Notes under the pieces: generated by a model
Databases searched by the model: none
What the model was told of the DNA's origin: nothing
The model's input: only the letters and a program-made list of their open reading frames with translations
Made by a program: the position numbers and the translations under genes
In this document: one piece after another, positions 45,688 through 56,681 of the stretch
Numbering within the stretch: position 1 is the first letter of the stretch
How the letters are laid out: every line of letters begins with the position of its first letter
DNA from: Anniella stebbinsi
Lineage: Eukaryota > Chordata > Lepidosauria > Squamata > Anniellidae
Direction of reading: 5' to 3'
Length of the DNA stretch: 64,000 bases
Assembly (NCBI GenBank): GCA_029215795.1
Contig: JARDYH010000002.1
Location: 43,942,001 to 44,006,000 of the forward strand

Positions 45688-46006
45688 TAGGCTGACCAGA
45701 TAAAATCCAGGTCAGGGCTCATGTAACTTTAACAGTTGTAGAGAAAAGGAATTTCAGCCAGTGTCATTTGTATGCAATTAGTTCCTGGTGATATTCCCTC
45801 TTCATCACAACAGTTAAAATTGCAGGCACTATACTAGAGTGACCATATACAAAAGAAGGCAGGGCCCCTGCAACTTTAACTGTTGTGATGAAGAGGGAAT
45901 TTCACCAGGAGTTAATTGCACACAAATGACACTGGCTGAAATTCCCTTTTCTCTACAACTGTTAAAGTTACATGAGCTCTGATCTGGATTTTAACTGGTC
46001 ACCCGG
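45688..46006 (+). mobile_element. hAT hairpin MITE, copy 4, exact 8-bp TSD
   Basis: Termini TAGGCTGACCAG and CTGGTCACCCGG. Exact octamers CTGTAGGT at 45680-45687 and 46007-46014. Arms and spacer (GAGTGACCATATACAAAAG) as in copies 1 and 2. Confidence 0.92.
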
Positions 46007-47532
46007 CTGTAGGTAGTTTCGGGGGTGGGGTGGGGGCCTAGGTTAACAGAAACTTCCTTAGTCCTATGTGCTTACCTAACCCTAAAACGAACTGATGGCT
46101 GCAGAAAAATTGCCTCATCTTTTTCTAGAATGTGGAGCAACAATTGCCTGGGGAATAAGCCTGATAACAACATCAATTAATTTGTCTTCATGACCTAAGT
46201 AAGATTTGCATCCATTAGAGGTGAGAGGCTTACAGACTAACTTGCTCTGCCACCTGGCACATAACATTATTTTTATTACATGACATGAGCCCAATTTTCT
46301 CAAAGCACCAATTTTCATTAAGTCCAGATATAAAATTGCACTTCACCTCTGCTTTCATAAGATATACAAACCCACATTTAGCACTGAAGAACAAAATGTG
46401 GCAAATTTGAAAAAAAGAAAGAGTGCAGCAAGTCTTAAAACGAAGCTAATACAGTGGCTGAGACTCCATTTTAGACATTGGTGAAAACAGGAAATCAGAA
46501 TGCAAAAATAGGTTCTGTCGAAAATAATACATGCAGACCCATTACCTTTTCAATATGCAGGAATATTTTTTGCAAATTGCAGATATTGTTTGGCTTCTGC
46601 ATTCACTTGCTCTCAAACGCATTGGTTGAAGAAGTCATAATATGCAGCAGTGGGATACCGTGGCAGACCATAACTGCAGGGTCATTCATAAACATCTGTA
46701 ATATATTGCCTTAGCCTGGATCATACAGAACATCCTATTATTTGCTACATCCTATTTATTTCAAGACATTTCTCGCTGCTGATTCTTAAAAAATATTCAT
46801 TAATAACACAGTACCACAATCAGCCTCAGAATGTTAGAGATTATAGGACTGCAAACATTTTTTTCTGTTATATATAGTTAAAAAAAGAAGTGTAGGCCAA
46901 ATTAGACATGACATGCAATCATACTGTTTCCCCAAATATTTCTTTAAAAGTTTGTTTCTTTCAACTCAATTTCAGATGTGCTTATATGTCTCCTTTCAGG
47001 CAATGTCTTTTCATTGAAACGTTTAATAAAACATTATAATAAATTTTGCAAGTGAGCCTATATTTCTTATGGGTCAGGGATGCAGAGCCTCATGGCCATG
47101 GGCCAACTCCAGCCTGCCTGGGGTCCTAATCTGGCTCCCCATGTTTTCCCCAATGGCCATGCCCCCTTTCTCTATTTCCTCCCCTTTTATCCCAACCATT
47201 GAGGTTTCCCTCGACCACCATTTTCTCTGACCACCTATAGCAAGAGTGTTAAAGATTTCAACACGCTTGTTTTAGGTGTAACTATGTAACCCAGTAAGGT
47301 AAGAAACAGGCCCAATTGAGATTTCTCCTCTTTACTGTTCAAGCGCCCCTTCTGCCATGCCATTAGATTGAGGCAATGGTAGATCTGGTGTAGTGTGACC
47401 AATCTCTTCTTTTGCAAACTTTCTGATATCTCTTGAGGGTATTGTCATATCCAATTTCTTCTTCTATACTATGCCTTGTAAATATAACTTTCAAGGTCAT
47501 AAAATTATTTTTGATAGCTTCAAGCAAATTTC

Positions 47533-47533
47533 C

Positions 47534-47560
<27 letters not shown>
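47533..47560. repeat. (TA)n microsatellite
   Basis: About 14 TA units between TTCCA and TTCAATAATACGG. Confidence 0.93.
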
Positions 47561-47564
<4 letters not shown>

Positions 47565-47823
47565 AATACGGTCTTCTTTATATTGAAATAAGGCCACTTA
47601 CAGCTTCTGCCATGGTCTTTTCTTTTTTTAAAAAAAACCATGCATTTTTGCATTTTTATTACTGAAAGTTGGATACTGTACCAAACCTTTGTTGTATTCT
47701 GTAAGTCTGGTCCTGCTACTGCTGCATGCTGATGGAGATGAAAGGATCCCTGATTCACTGAGTTGTATTGGTAGACATGAAGTTCACCTCACAATGATAG
47801 GCAGTCTAATGATAGGCAGTCTA

Positions 47824-47890
47824 ACATGTCTACTCAGAAGTAAATCCCACTACATTCAATGGGGCTTACTCCCGGGTAAACGGGTATAAG
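47824..47890. mobile_element. Short palindromic MITE copy (TCTACTCAGAAGTAAATCCC)
   Basis: ACATGTCTACTCAGAAG, CATTCAATGGGGC and TTACTCCCGGGTAAACGGG-TATA. It lies just upstream of element C. Confidence 0.75.
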
Positions 47891-47951
47891 AAAGTTGCCA
47901 AAAATAGCTAGGAAATCTATGCCATGACCTGCAGAGAGTTTTAATAGAAAT

Positions 47952-49761
47952 TAGGGGTGTGCACGGACCCCCCGGATCGGATCGGGACCCGGATCGGGAC
48001 CTCCAATTTTGTCCCGGACCGGTTCGGACAAAATCGGAGGCCCCCCGGACCGGATCGAGTCCGATCCCGACCCAAAAATCGTACATTTTTGGATCGGCCG
48101 CCATTTTTTTCCCCATAGACTTGCATTGCAATGCAAGTCTATGAGGAAAAAATGGCGGCGGGTGGGTAAGGGGGGGCCTAACTCCCTCCCCCCCCCGGGG
48201 CCGTCCGCTGTGGACGGCCCCGGCAGGTAAACCCCCTCCCCCGCGCTCCCTACCCCCCCTGGGGCCGCCTGCTTCCATCCGCTGGCGCCCGCGGGCGCCA
48301 GCGGATAGAAGCGGACGGCTCCGGGGGGGGGGGGTAAGCCCCCTTCCCCGCCACTTACCTTCTCGGCACGTCCGGCGCCGGCGGCTACTACCAGCGGGCT
48401 CCGCGGCCTACTCTCAAGTAGCGCGCCGGGTGATGACATCACCCGGCGCGCCACCCTGGAGCAGGCCGCGGAGCCTGCTGGTAGTAGTAGGCGCCGGCGC
48501 CGGACGGGAGCCGCCGGGCCGGGCAGGTAAGGGCCCCCCTCCCCCCTCCCCCCTCCGCGCGCCCCCTCCTCCCCTCCACGCACCCCCTCCTTACCTTTCC
48601 GGCCCGGCGGCTCCCGTCCGGCGCCGGCGCCTACTACTTCCAGCAGGCTCCGCGGCCTGCTCTAGAGTAGCGCGCCGGGTGATGACATCACCCGGCGCGC
48701 CATCCTAGAGCAGGCCGCGGAGCCTGCTGGGAGTAGTAGGCGCCGGCGCCGGACGGGAGCCGCCGGGCCGGAAAGGTAAGGGCCCCCCTCCCCCCTCCGC
48801 GCGCCCCCTCCTCCCCTCCACGCACCCCCTCCTTACCTTTCCGGCCCGGCGGCTCCCGTCCGGCGCCGGCGCCTACTACTTCCAGCAGGCTCCGCGGCCT
48901 GCTCTAGAGTAGCGCGCCGGGTGATGACATCACCCGGCGCGCCATCCTAGAGCAGGCCGCGGAGCCTGCTGGGAGTAGTAGGCGCCGGCGCCGGACGGGA
49001 GCCGCCGGGCCGGAAAGGTAAGGGCCCCCCTCCCCCCTCCGCGCGCCCCCTCCTCCCCTCCACGCACCCCCTCCTTACCTTTCCGGCCCGGCGGCTCCCG
49101 TCCGGCGCCGGCGCCTACTACTTCCAGCAGGCTCCGCGGCCTGCTCTAGAGTAGCGCGCCGGGTGATGACATCACCCGGCGCGCCATCCTAGAGCAGGCC
49201 GCGGAGCCTGCTGGGAATAGTAGGCGCCGGCGCCGGACGGGAGCCGCCGGGCCGGAAAGGTAAGGGCCCCCCTCCCCCCTCCGCGCGCCCCCTCCTCCCC
49301 TCCACGCACCCCCTCCTTACCTTCCCGGCCCGGTGGCTCCCGTCCGGCGCCGGCGCCTACTACTACCAGCAGGCTCCGCGGCCTGCTCTAGAGTAGCGCG
49401 CCGGGTGATGACATCACCCGGCGCGCCACCCTAGAGCAGGCCGCGGAGCCTGCTAGTAGTAGTAGGCTCCGGCCCCGGACGGGAGCCACCGGGCCGAGAA
49501 GGTAAGTGCCCCCCTCCTCCCCCCCCCCGCTGTCCACTTTCATCGGCGGGCGCCCGCTGGCGCCCGCCAATGGAAGCGGCGGTGGGCGCCAGTGGGCGCC
49601 CGCCGATCCGCCGATCCGCCGAACCGGTTCGGAGCTTTTTCGGACCGGTTCGGATTGGATCGGCCGATCCAGCTGCGGGATCGGAAATCGGATAATTTAT
49701 CCGATTTCCCACTGGACCGGACTCGGATCGTGGATCGGGTCCGATCCAGTGCACATCCCTA
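47952..49761. mobile_element. hAT foldback 'C' with a five-fold CRE-palindrome array, exact TSD
   Basis: Termini TAGGGGTGTGCAC and GTGCACATCCCTA with exact octamers ATAGAAAT at 47944-47951 and 49762-49769. Length is 1,810 bp. The subterminal arms are GGATCGG/GGACCGG-rich inverted repeats. A small palindrome, GACTTGCATTGCAATGCAAGTC at its core, is at 48118-48139. The middle (48351-49510) is a tandem array of five palindromic modules. Open frames up to 210 residues cross it on both strands but consist of Arg/Gly/Pro-rich GC noise and are not genes. Confidence 0.9.
48351..49510. repeat. Five tandem palindromic modules, 242-bp period
   Basis: Centres (GGGTGATG-A-CATCACCC) lie at 48436, 48685, 48927, 49169 and 49411: spacing 249, 242, 242, 242. 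Each module reads GTAAG (inverted) - GGCCCGGCGGCTCC - CGGCGCCGGCGCC - AGCAGGCTCCGCGGCCTGCT hairpin - GCGCGCCGGGTGATG - A - and the mirror image, ending GGTAAG. In modules 2-5 the donor GT lies 91 nt from the centre on each side (for example 48594 and 48776, 48836 and 49018, 49320 and 49502). Neighbouring units are nearly identical, so the expansion is recent or homogenised. Confidence 0.93.
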
Positions 49762-51249
49762 ATAGAAATATACAGGTTTTGGATCCATATTAAAATTGTT
49801 TCTATTAGTTGATTTGTCAATGCCATTCCTTTGATATAATTTTCTCATTGCTGTAGTGCACTGCAACATTATTTCCATGGATTTTCCATTATGTTTATAT
49901 GTGATCATTCAAGTCCATGCTATTATTTTTTCTACCATTCCTGTATTGACCCTTTTGTATCAATAAACCATTTAATTCATTTCAGTTAAAATCTTGTGTC
50001 CGTAGTCTTTGTCACTGTTTACACTTTACGCGCTGGGGTGCAAATCTGAACCCAGATTAACATAATTAAGAAAATATTTTTGTACAAATAATCTATTACC
50101 TGAAAGATGATGATGTGCATTTTGAAAATTGGGCCTCCCAGTAAGCAGGTACCATGCTATATTTTTGCCATATGATACAGACTGAACTGTGTTCCTAAAG
50201 GAAGCCATACAGGCTGCAACACAAGCCTCGTCACCTGATTTAGCATTAAATCAGTTGACTCAGAAGACCAATCTGGTTTCACAACCTCATTAAACCACAG
50301 CCTATGAGCCTTATCTTTAATCTGAGCAAGTTGTCTCACTGTGAGAGAACTGCCAGGCTAAATCCCTGCTCCCACCTGGTAATTATGGAACTTCTGATTT
50401 TTTTTTCTGTTTCAGGTGACACTTCCTACTTCTCACTCTTATAATCTTCAACTGTACTTTTTTCCAAATTTGACCCATGCCTGAATCATACTACTTACCT
50501 CTGGCCCCTTTGAACTGAAAGCTATCACCTTTTGATCCAGAAATCTGACCACTAGAGGCTGGCATGCAATAGGCTCTGATGGGATTTTAAACTTTCCTTG
50601 TGTTTAATGGAAATGTAACTTATTTTAGATTGGGATTTTATTGATTTATCTGGCAAATTTATATTCTTCCCATGAGCTACCCTTTGTACCTGCTGAAGAA
50701 CAATGCATGTTACACTCCTACAGACAACATGAGGTAGGGGTGTGAGGAAAGGGGCATCCACTGTTCCTCCATTTGCTAATTCAGTTGTGATGTGGCAAGA
50801 ATTAAACACTCTCTTATAGTTCCTAGACTCAGAGCAGCATCCAGGAGAGGTAATGGAGCGTCATCATTGGCTGTCTCTCTATCATGGTTAAAGCAAGTGC
50901 AGCGAGCCATGGAAACACTCCAAAGGCCTTCTGCCTTCCACAAAGTGTCCAGGTTGTTTTGTAGAAAGGCAGGATACATCATCATCACCATGGTAATGGA
51001 ACTGTGGCTGCCCCTGGACATCACCAAGCTTTCAGATGAGCAATGGACCCAAACACGGCTCCCTGGATCTTTCTCTGCCCCGCCCCACGGTCTGGGTGGT
51101 ACTCCTGGCAGCCACTGGCAGCCTAATAGGAGAAAGATGGCAGCTGTGCTCCCAAGGACTAGGACTGATACCCATCTTTCCCGTGAGGCACTTCGTTCTT
51201 TCTCTTGACATACGCAGGAGAGCTTACATACACACAGCAACTGTTTAAA

Positions 51250-51366
51250 TAGGTTAGGCTGTGAGATCATAACTTGCCCAAGGCTAGTATCCACTGAACT
51301 TCACAGATGTGAAAACTTGGGTTTCCTACATCTAAACCCGGCATATGTAGCCACTACACTCTACTG
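51250..51366 (-). mobile_element. MIR-like CORE-SINE, antisense
   Basis: On the plus strand AACTTGCCCAAGGCTAG, CTTGGGTTTCCTACATC and GTAGCCACTACACTCTACTG are the inverse of a tRNA head (GTAGAGTGTAGTGGCTAC) followed by the core. Confidence 0.65.
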
Positions 51367-52571
51367 GGGCTTTCACTCTAATCCAAAACAGAAGTCAGCC
51401 CATTAATTTCAAATGAACTTACATCCAAATGCATGGCCTTCATATTGAAGCCTGAATGTTGGTGTAGTAGGCCTCCCTTTGTGTGGCCCCATAGTATTTC
51501 AATGCCTTGGAATTATTTCACTGGGTGAGCATCCTTCCTTCCTGCCTTGTCTGGAATTCCCCAGGGTTGGATGCTTAGGGAAGTCTGGGCTGGGAAGGCC
51601 TGCTCACCTGGCTTGTGAGGCAAGTGATGGAGATATTGAACTTTCTTCCCTGATTGGAGCCATGGTGAGATTTCCCAAAGGGAATAATGGGGAAGCTGGA
51701 TAGACTTACAGTCTAACCTAACAGTGTCTTCTTATAAAAACAAAAACTGACAGCTATGTTCTTTTGTAGTTTTTGTACCCAGTTCTAAACACATGGCTGA
51801 TCTAAGCATTATACCTGAATAGAGAACAGTAATGTGTATAAAGGGTCCTGACCTCAATGACTCCATTGCTACCTGCTCCATACCCAATCTTCCCAAGTTT
51901 AGCAGGAAAGTGAAGGGGGCTTCTAGAGTAGCCTCCATGTGATCAGGAACCACAATTTCATTCAAGCAACCGTGCATAGAAACTTTCAGTCCTTTTTGCT
52001 CAACATGAGGTCAGTTATTGAGAGGGTGGGGCTAGTATGTGGAGAAATTGGGGTGGGACCCTGCGTGGGTTTCAATTCCCTGTTTCAGCCATAATTCCCT
52101 AACAGGGCTGTAGTCAAAGTTCAGAACTTTTAAATTCCCTTTGATTTCCATAAAAGTTGTGCTTGAAGTGAAACCACTGGAAATCAAACTCACTCCTATT
52201 TGCATAGCTCAGTTTCTTCATTATTCCTTTTAAATATAGCATCCCATTTGTTCTAAGTCAAAATTCAACATCTTGATGTGAGTCTTTAAGATGCACTTAG
52301 TTATTATTATCTATGTTATCGCTGGAAATCATGTGCTGGATCTGGGCCCTAAGGTAGATCTCATTTTTGCAGCAGTCATTGCCCAAACGTTGAAACTAGA
52401 TTCTGGTTCAGATGGGCCAGATCCAAGAGTTTCTTCCTTTTAAACATGATTTTAAGACTTTCCTACCTACCTTTAAGACGTTTCTGCTAACTTTTAACTC
52501 TGGAGGGAGAGAGAATTCTCTACTCCACCACCCTTTATGTTTTAAAAAAATGAGAGAGAGATGGGGGACCT

Positions 52572-52677
52572 TGCCCTATTTGTTGGACTACAACTCTTGT
52601 CATCCCTAGCCAGCATGGCCATGGGCTTGATGTGGGTTGTAGTCCAACACTTCTAGAGAGCCCGGTTGGGAAAGTCT
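52572..52677. mobile_element. hAT MITE (TTGGACTACAACTC family)
   Basis: TGTTGGACTACAACTCTTGT, CATCCCTAGCCAGCATGGCC and the inverted GTTGTAGTCCAACACTTC, then GAG-GCCCGGTTGGGAAAGTC. Left terminus eroded. Confidence 0.75.
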
Positions 52678-52704
52678 GTGTTGGTCTCCCATTTCAATTT
52701 GTGA

Positions 52705-52815
52705 TGAGGTGCAGTAGCTCATTGGGATAGAGGAGCACATGCCTTTTGCCTGCATAATGTGCCAGTATCAATCCCAGGCGGTTGGCTTTCGTGGGAAGTG
52801 ATTAATAGGCCTTTG
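52705..52815 (+). mobile_element. tRNA-derived SINE, diverged
   Basis: GTGCAGTAGCTCATTGGGAT (A-box region), TGCCTGCATAATG and GTATCAATCCCAGGC (B-box relic). The body is short and eroded. Confidence 0.55.
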
Positions 52816-54210
52816 TAGCTAGGGTTTTGGTTTAATGGATTTTAAAAAATTACCCCACTATCTGGCCAGGTTGTGTTTGATTTTGTTGATTTATAGCAAT
52901 ACAATCTTAAATATGTCTACATATATCTTCCTTAGACATTTTTACATTGAGAAGCGAGTTACAACTTTTCTAAATAAAAAAGTAGGTAAATATTAAAGCA
53001 CTGTAGGAAAATAGAGTGGTCCTCTAGAATACAGAAGCTGATCGTCCCTAGTTTGTGATAGATTTTATACTAATTAAAATCTGCAAAATTGTGAAATATC
53101 AATAAGCATGCAATTTATAAGTCTGTTTCACACACTTTAGGAAAGCAATCAAGAATCTTCTGACTTTGGAGCAGCTTTTTATATTCATTACAAACTCTAA
53201 AATAAATAAAAAATGATATTTTTGTTCAACAATTAAACTATTTTATTCTCCAAGCAATTATTGTAGAAAAAGATTATCTGTTCTGTGGAACTGCAAAGGT
53301 TTTAAATAGCAGTACAATCTGGCAAATAAATATCTAAAGTACTCTAGAAGAACATTTCAACCTCTTACTTTTGAAACAATAACATCTGGTTATATCTTAA
53401 AGCAAAAAGAAATAGTAGAGAGAAACATTGTCTAAAAATTGAAATATCTAGAATTACGGCTGTCATTCTATGGTATAAATTAACATTTTGGTAAAGAATG
53501 CTTGCAATTTATGCATACCATGAGAAACCCTGCAGTAATTTGCTTTGAAAAGAAAACATACAAATAAGATTTGATTGCTACTTTTATTTTATTTTCATAT
53601 AGTAACATTCCAACAAGACATTTTAAACATTGGAGCTAATGCCATGCTCAACGGACACTTGCAAAGAATGTCTTTTAAAACTAATTAAAGCACATTTATG
53701 GATACAAACTAACAACCACTGTTTCTTTGCGACCTTCACTCATTTTGATGAGTGGAACTAAGGGCTTATTTGTATATTACATTTCATGCCCATAATAAAT
53801 ATAATTCCTTGGCATTCATCTGAGGAGCCAATCACATGTTCTATAACTTTGAACCTAAATCCATTTCGGAGGAATGCATGATGGATAGTGTTATCATTTG
53901 ATAAATTAACATGGGTAAAGCAAGCTTTCAGAGGAATACTCTGAGAATAGTAAAGAGGAAATATTATTGTCATAGCAGGAAATCTGATACATTAAGAAAA
54001 TCTAGCTTAGTGTCACTGAGCCAATTTCCTTCCCCGGACACAAACTGGTGGATATGCTTTTATCAGTCTCCATTGCTGCTTTCTACCATAGTGCATATAC
54101 ATAGTGCACACCTGACACTGTGAATCCCAAGCCACTTTGCTGAGAACCGGGGAAGAAAGGTGAATCAAGGGCACACTTTCAGCCTTGAGGTGTCAAGGAC
54201 GCATGTAATA

Positions 54211-54570
54211 TAGGGATGTATAAGAAATTCATTTCTGGGTGTTTTTGATCAGGATTTACCTAGATCAAAAGTCTTCTGGATTGAACATGGACTTGAACAC
54301 AATCTGCGGTCACACTGTGGTCCACAGATCCCAAAAGTGTTTGTGTGAAAAAATGTGCAATTTTGAAAAATGTGCACACACGTTTTAATCAACGGAAGAA
54401 GAATGTGTACATTTCAAAGATGCACATGAAAGTACGCATGGATTTTCAAAACCAAAAAATCCCCCCAAAACAAAATTCACAATCTGATATGGACACAAGG
54501 CAGAACGAGTCCTGAAGTGTAATTTGGAGAACTTTGACAAACTCTAATTTTGCTTGTATGCACATCCCTA
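54211..54570. mobile_element. hAT-type MITE, TAGGGATGT termini
   Basis: Left TAGGGATGTATAAG, right GTATGCACATCCCTA. The interior (TTGAAAAATGTGCACACAC, GTGTACATTTCAAAGATGC) resembles 14040-14240 (CTTGAAAAATGCGCAAGG, AACACACATTAGTCAACA). Flanking octamers ATGTAATA and ATGCCTGG agree only partly. Confidence 0.65.
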
Positions 54571-56162
54571 ATGCCTGGCAGCCACAATGTATTCCTTCCC
54601 CTCTTGACATATACCTGCTGAAGCTAGAGCTCCTACAGACAGACAACTCCAAGGAGCCACCCACTCCCAGGAGACCTAGGAGAGCCTGGTCCCTCATGGA
54701 AGGTGACTGCAAGTCCATCCCCACAAGAGGCGGGGAATTCTGACACAATGGAGGCTGGATGACCACCTCACCGCCATGATTATCATGGCCACAAGAGGAA
54801 GGTAAAAAGAAATGCTCAATTACAAAGGAGGTCTCCATGGGAGCAAGGTCCTCCTCATGAGTAGAACCTGTAACACATAGCAGGTGAGCCCTGGGTGGAG
54901 CTCATGAAGCTCTGGTTATGTAAATCTTCAGTTTCTTCCTAGTCATTTCTGGAATGAAGTTTATCTTCAGCTACAGTATCCTTGATCTTGCCTTTGAACC
55001 TCTGTACTCGGGACCTCTGGATTCCAGCCTGATTCTGCTTTTTGGACTACGTTTCTGCTTGTCTACTCTCCTGTGTTTTGACCTTGGTAGTGCCTCAGTC
55101 CTCTGTTCTGGAAGCCACCTACTTTCCTGGTAATACTGTGCTTTGACTGTTGCCTGTATCTTGACCATTTCTGCTTTAGCCTGATCTCATACTTGATTGA
55201 AATCTTTGTGCTTGAACACTTGCCTACTTAACTGACTTGCCTATCGGATTCATCCCTATATTTGCTTAGCATAGAGTCTGGCCCAGCTAAAACAGGACAC
55301 CTCTTGCCAGGGCCAGCTCCAGGTTTGAGGGATCTCTCAGCAAAGTGTTCTTTCTTAGCCTCCTCTTACATTGGTAGACCCTCAGCCCAGCTGCAGGGTT
55401 ACCACCAGAAATTTACAAGCTGCCACTTAACATTTCCCACAGTGCCTTGGAGTGCCCAACACAGCATAATGCAGGCCATTTGAGAAATCAAAATCACAGC
55501 CTCCATCCTTTAAATGCCCTTCATTTTCCCAGAGCAATGCTATATCAGGCACTCTGAGAAATGGTGGAAAATTTAAAATAGCACTCTGCTAACCATCTGG
55601 TACAGACATCATTGGCCAATGGGGCCCTGCATGGACACTAGGCCCCAACAACTGGACCTCATACATGATTGGTGAATGAAATTATGGGATATTTTGGGGG
55701 GTCCCCTCCAAATCAATGTGTGTATCACAGATCCTAGAGATTTGTGAAAAATAACTTCAGAGAGGCTTAGTTCCAGGAAGACTGAAGAAGTAATGAGTAC
55801 TTATTTCCATTACCAGTGCTGGATCCAGCATGTCATCGATGCTGTGACAGTGTTACTCTTGGATGCAGAGTTGAACTCTGCAGACTAGGGACAGTGCTAT
55901 CATAGTAGTATTTTGTTAGATGGAGGAAATATGGGCACCCTTCGGATCTGGGAAAATTCCAGACATAACGCTTTTTGGGTTACATTTGTATTCCCTAAAC
56001 CTCATTCCACAGTTAATGATGCAGGCAGTTAAGAAAAATAATAAGTAGGGACAATGCAAACAGATACATTAATTCCTTGTTGCTTTTAAATGCAAATTGA
56101 TTACAGGATTGATACAGAGTGGAGTATTCAATTGCATAGCATCCTGGGCTGGATTATAACCA

Positions 56163-56660
56163 GTGCTGGCTGCAGGTTTTTGATGGCCTTTGGGCAAAAC
56201 ACCCTCATTGGGGCCCCTCTTTGCCACCATTGTCACCAGCTGCTTTTGCTCCTCTTGGGAGGAACCATAGCTCCGTGTGATGGAGCACATACTTTGCATG
56301 CAGAAGATCCCAGGTTCGATCCCTGGCATCTCCAGGTAGGGCTGGAAAAACTCCTGCCTGAAACCCTGGAGAACCACTGCCAGTCCGTGTCGACAATACT
56401 GGGCTAGACAGACCCATGGTCTGACTCAGTATAAGGCAGCTTCCTACATTCCTCATCCTCTTTCTCATCATTGCTACACTTGTTTGCTTGATAGGCAGAG
56501 AGCCAGTGAGAAAGAAGGCAATAGCACTTACTGCTCCTCCTTGTCACCACAACATTGTTTGGTCCAGGTGAACAAGCAGGTTGCAATAGTGAAGAAGAGG
56601 AGTGGCTCCAGGGGATTTTTGTCAGTTGGCCCTTGGTGGGGTGTGGGCTCTTGGCAGGTG
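56163..56660 (+). mobile_element. hAT-like MITE family 'CAGTGCTGGCT', split by a SINE
   Basis: The left part (CAGTGCTGGCTGCAGGTTTT, then GGGCAAAACACCCTCATTGG) and right part (CATTGCTACACTTGTTTGC, then GCAGAGAGCCAGTGAG and ACTGCTCCTCCTTGTCACC) match 63105-63425 in order. A tRNA-SINE (56257-56455) lies between. The 3-kb element D is inserted just beyond it, into sequence that continues the same family. Confidence 0.65.
56257..56455 (+). mobile_element. tRNA-derived SINE, best copy
   Basis: It contains an A-box-like CCGTGTGATGGAGCAC, GCATGCAGAAGATCCCAG and a perfect B box GGTTCGATCCC (56312-56322). The body follows: CATCTCCAGGTAGGGCTGG, CTGCCAGTCCGTGTCGAC and GGTCTGACTCAGTATAAGG. The ends suggest a short duplication of a CTCCTCTT-like target. 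It is not a functional tRNA gene because no acceptor stem closes. Confidence 0.82.
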
Positions 56661-56681
56661 TTCAACCATTCCTACCTTTTA

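Noticed and set aside
47951..48583. 210-residue open frame across the GC-rich element on the minus strand
   Set aside because: It runs through tandem palindromes and is mirrored by frames on the plus strand. Its composition is Arg/Gly/Pro noise from GC-rich repeats, with no domain.
48351..49510. CRISPR-like array from regularly spaced repeats
   Set aside because: The 242-bp units are contiguous palindromes with no unique spacers, and the genome is a vertebrate.
50776..51294. 172-residue minus-strand frame overlapping a 138-residue plus-strand frame
   Set aside because: Opposite-strand overlapping frames without splice-site or homology support; I recognise no protein. The 3' portion runs into a MIR-like SINE.
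54970..55270. CT-rich stretch resembling an LTR
   Set aside because: Repeated CTTGCC/TTGACC words are suggestive, but no TG...CA ends, primer-binding site or duplication could be found.
56300..56330. tRNA gene from the perfect B box GGTTCGATCCC
   Set aside because: No closing acceptor stem or anticodon arm; the sequence continues into a SINE body found in other copies here.
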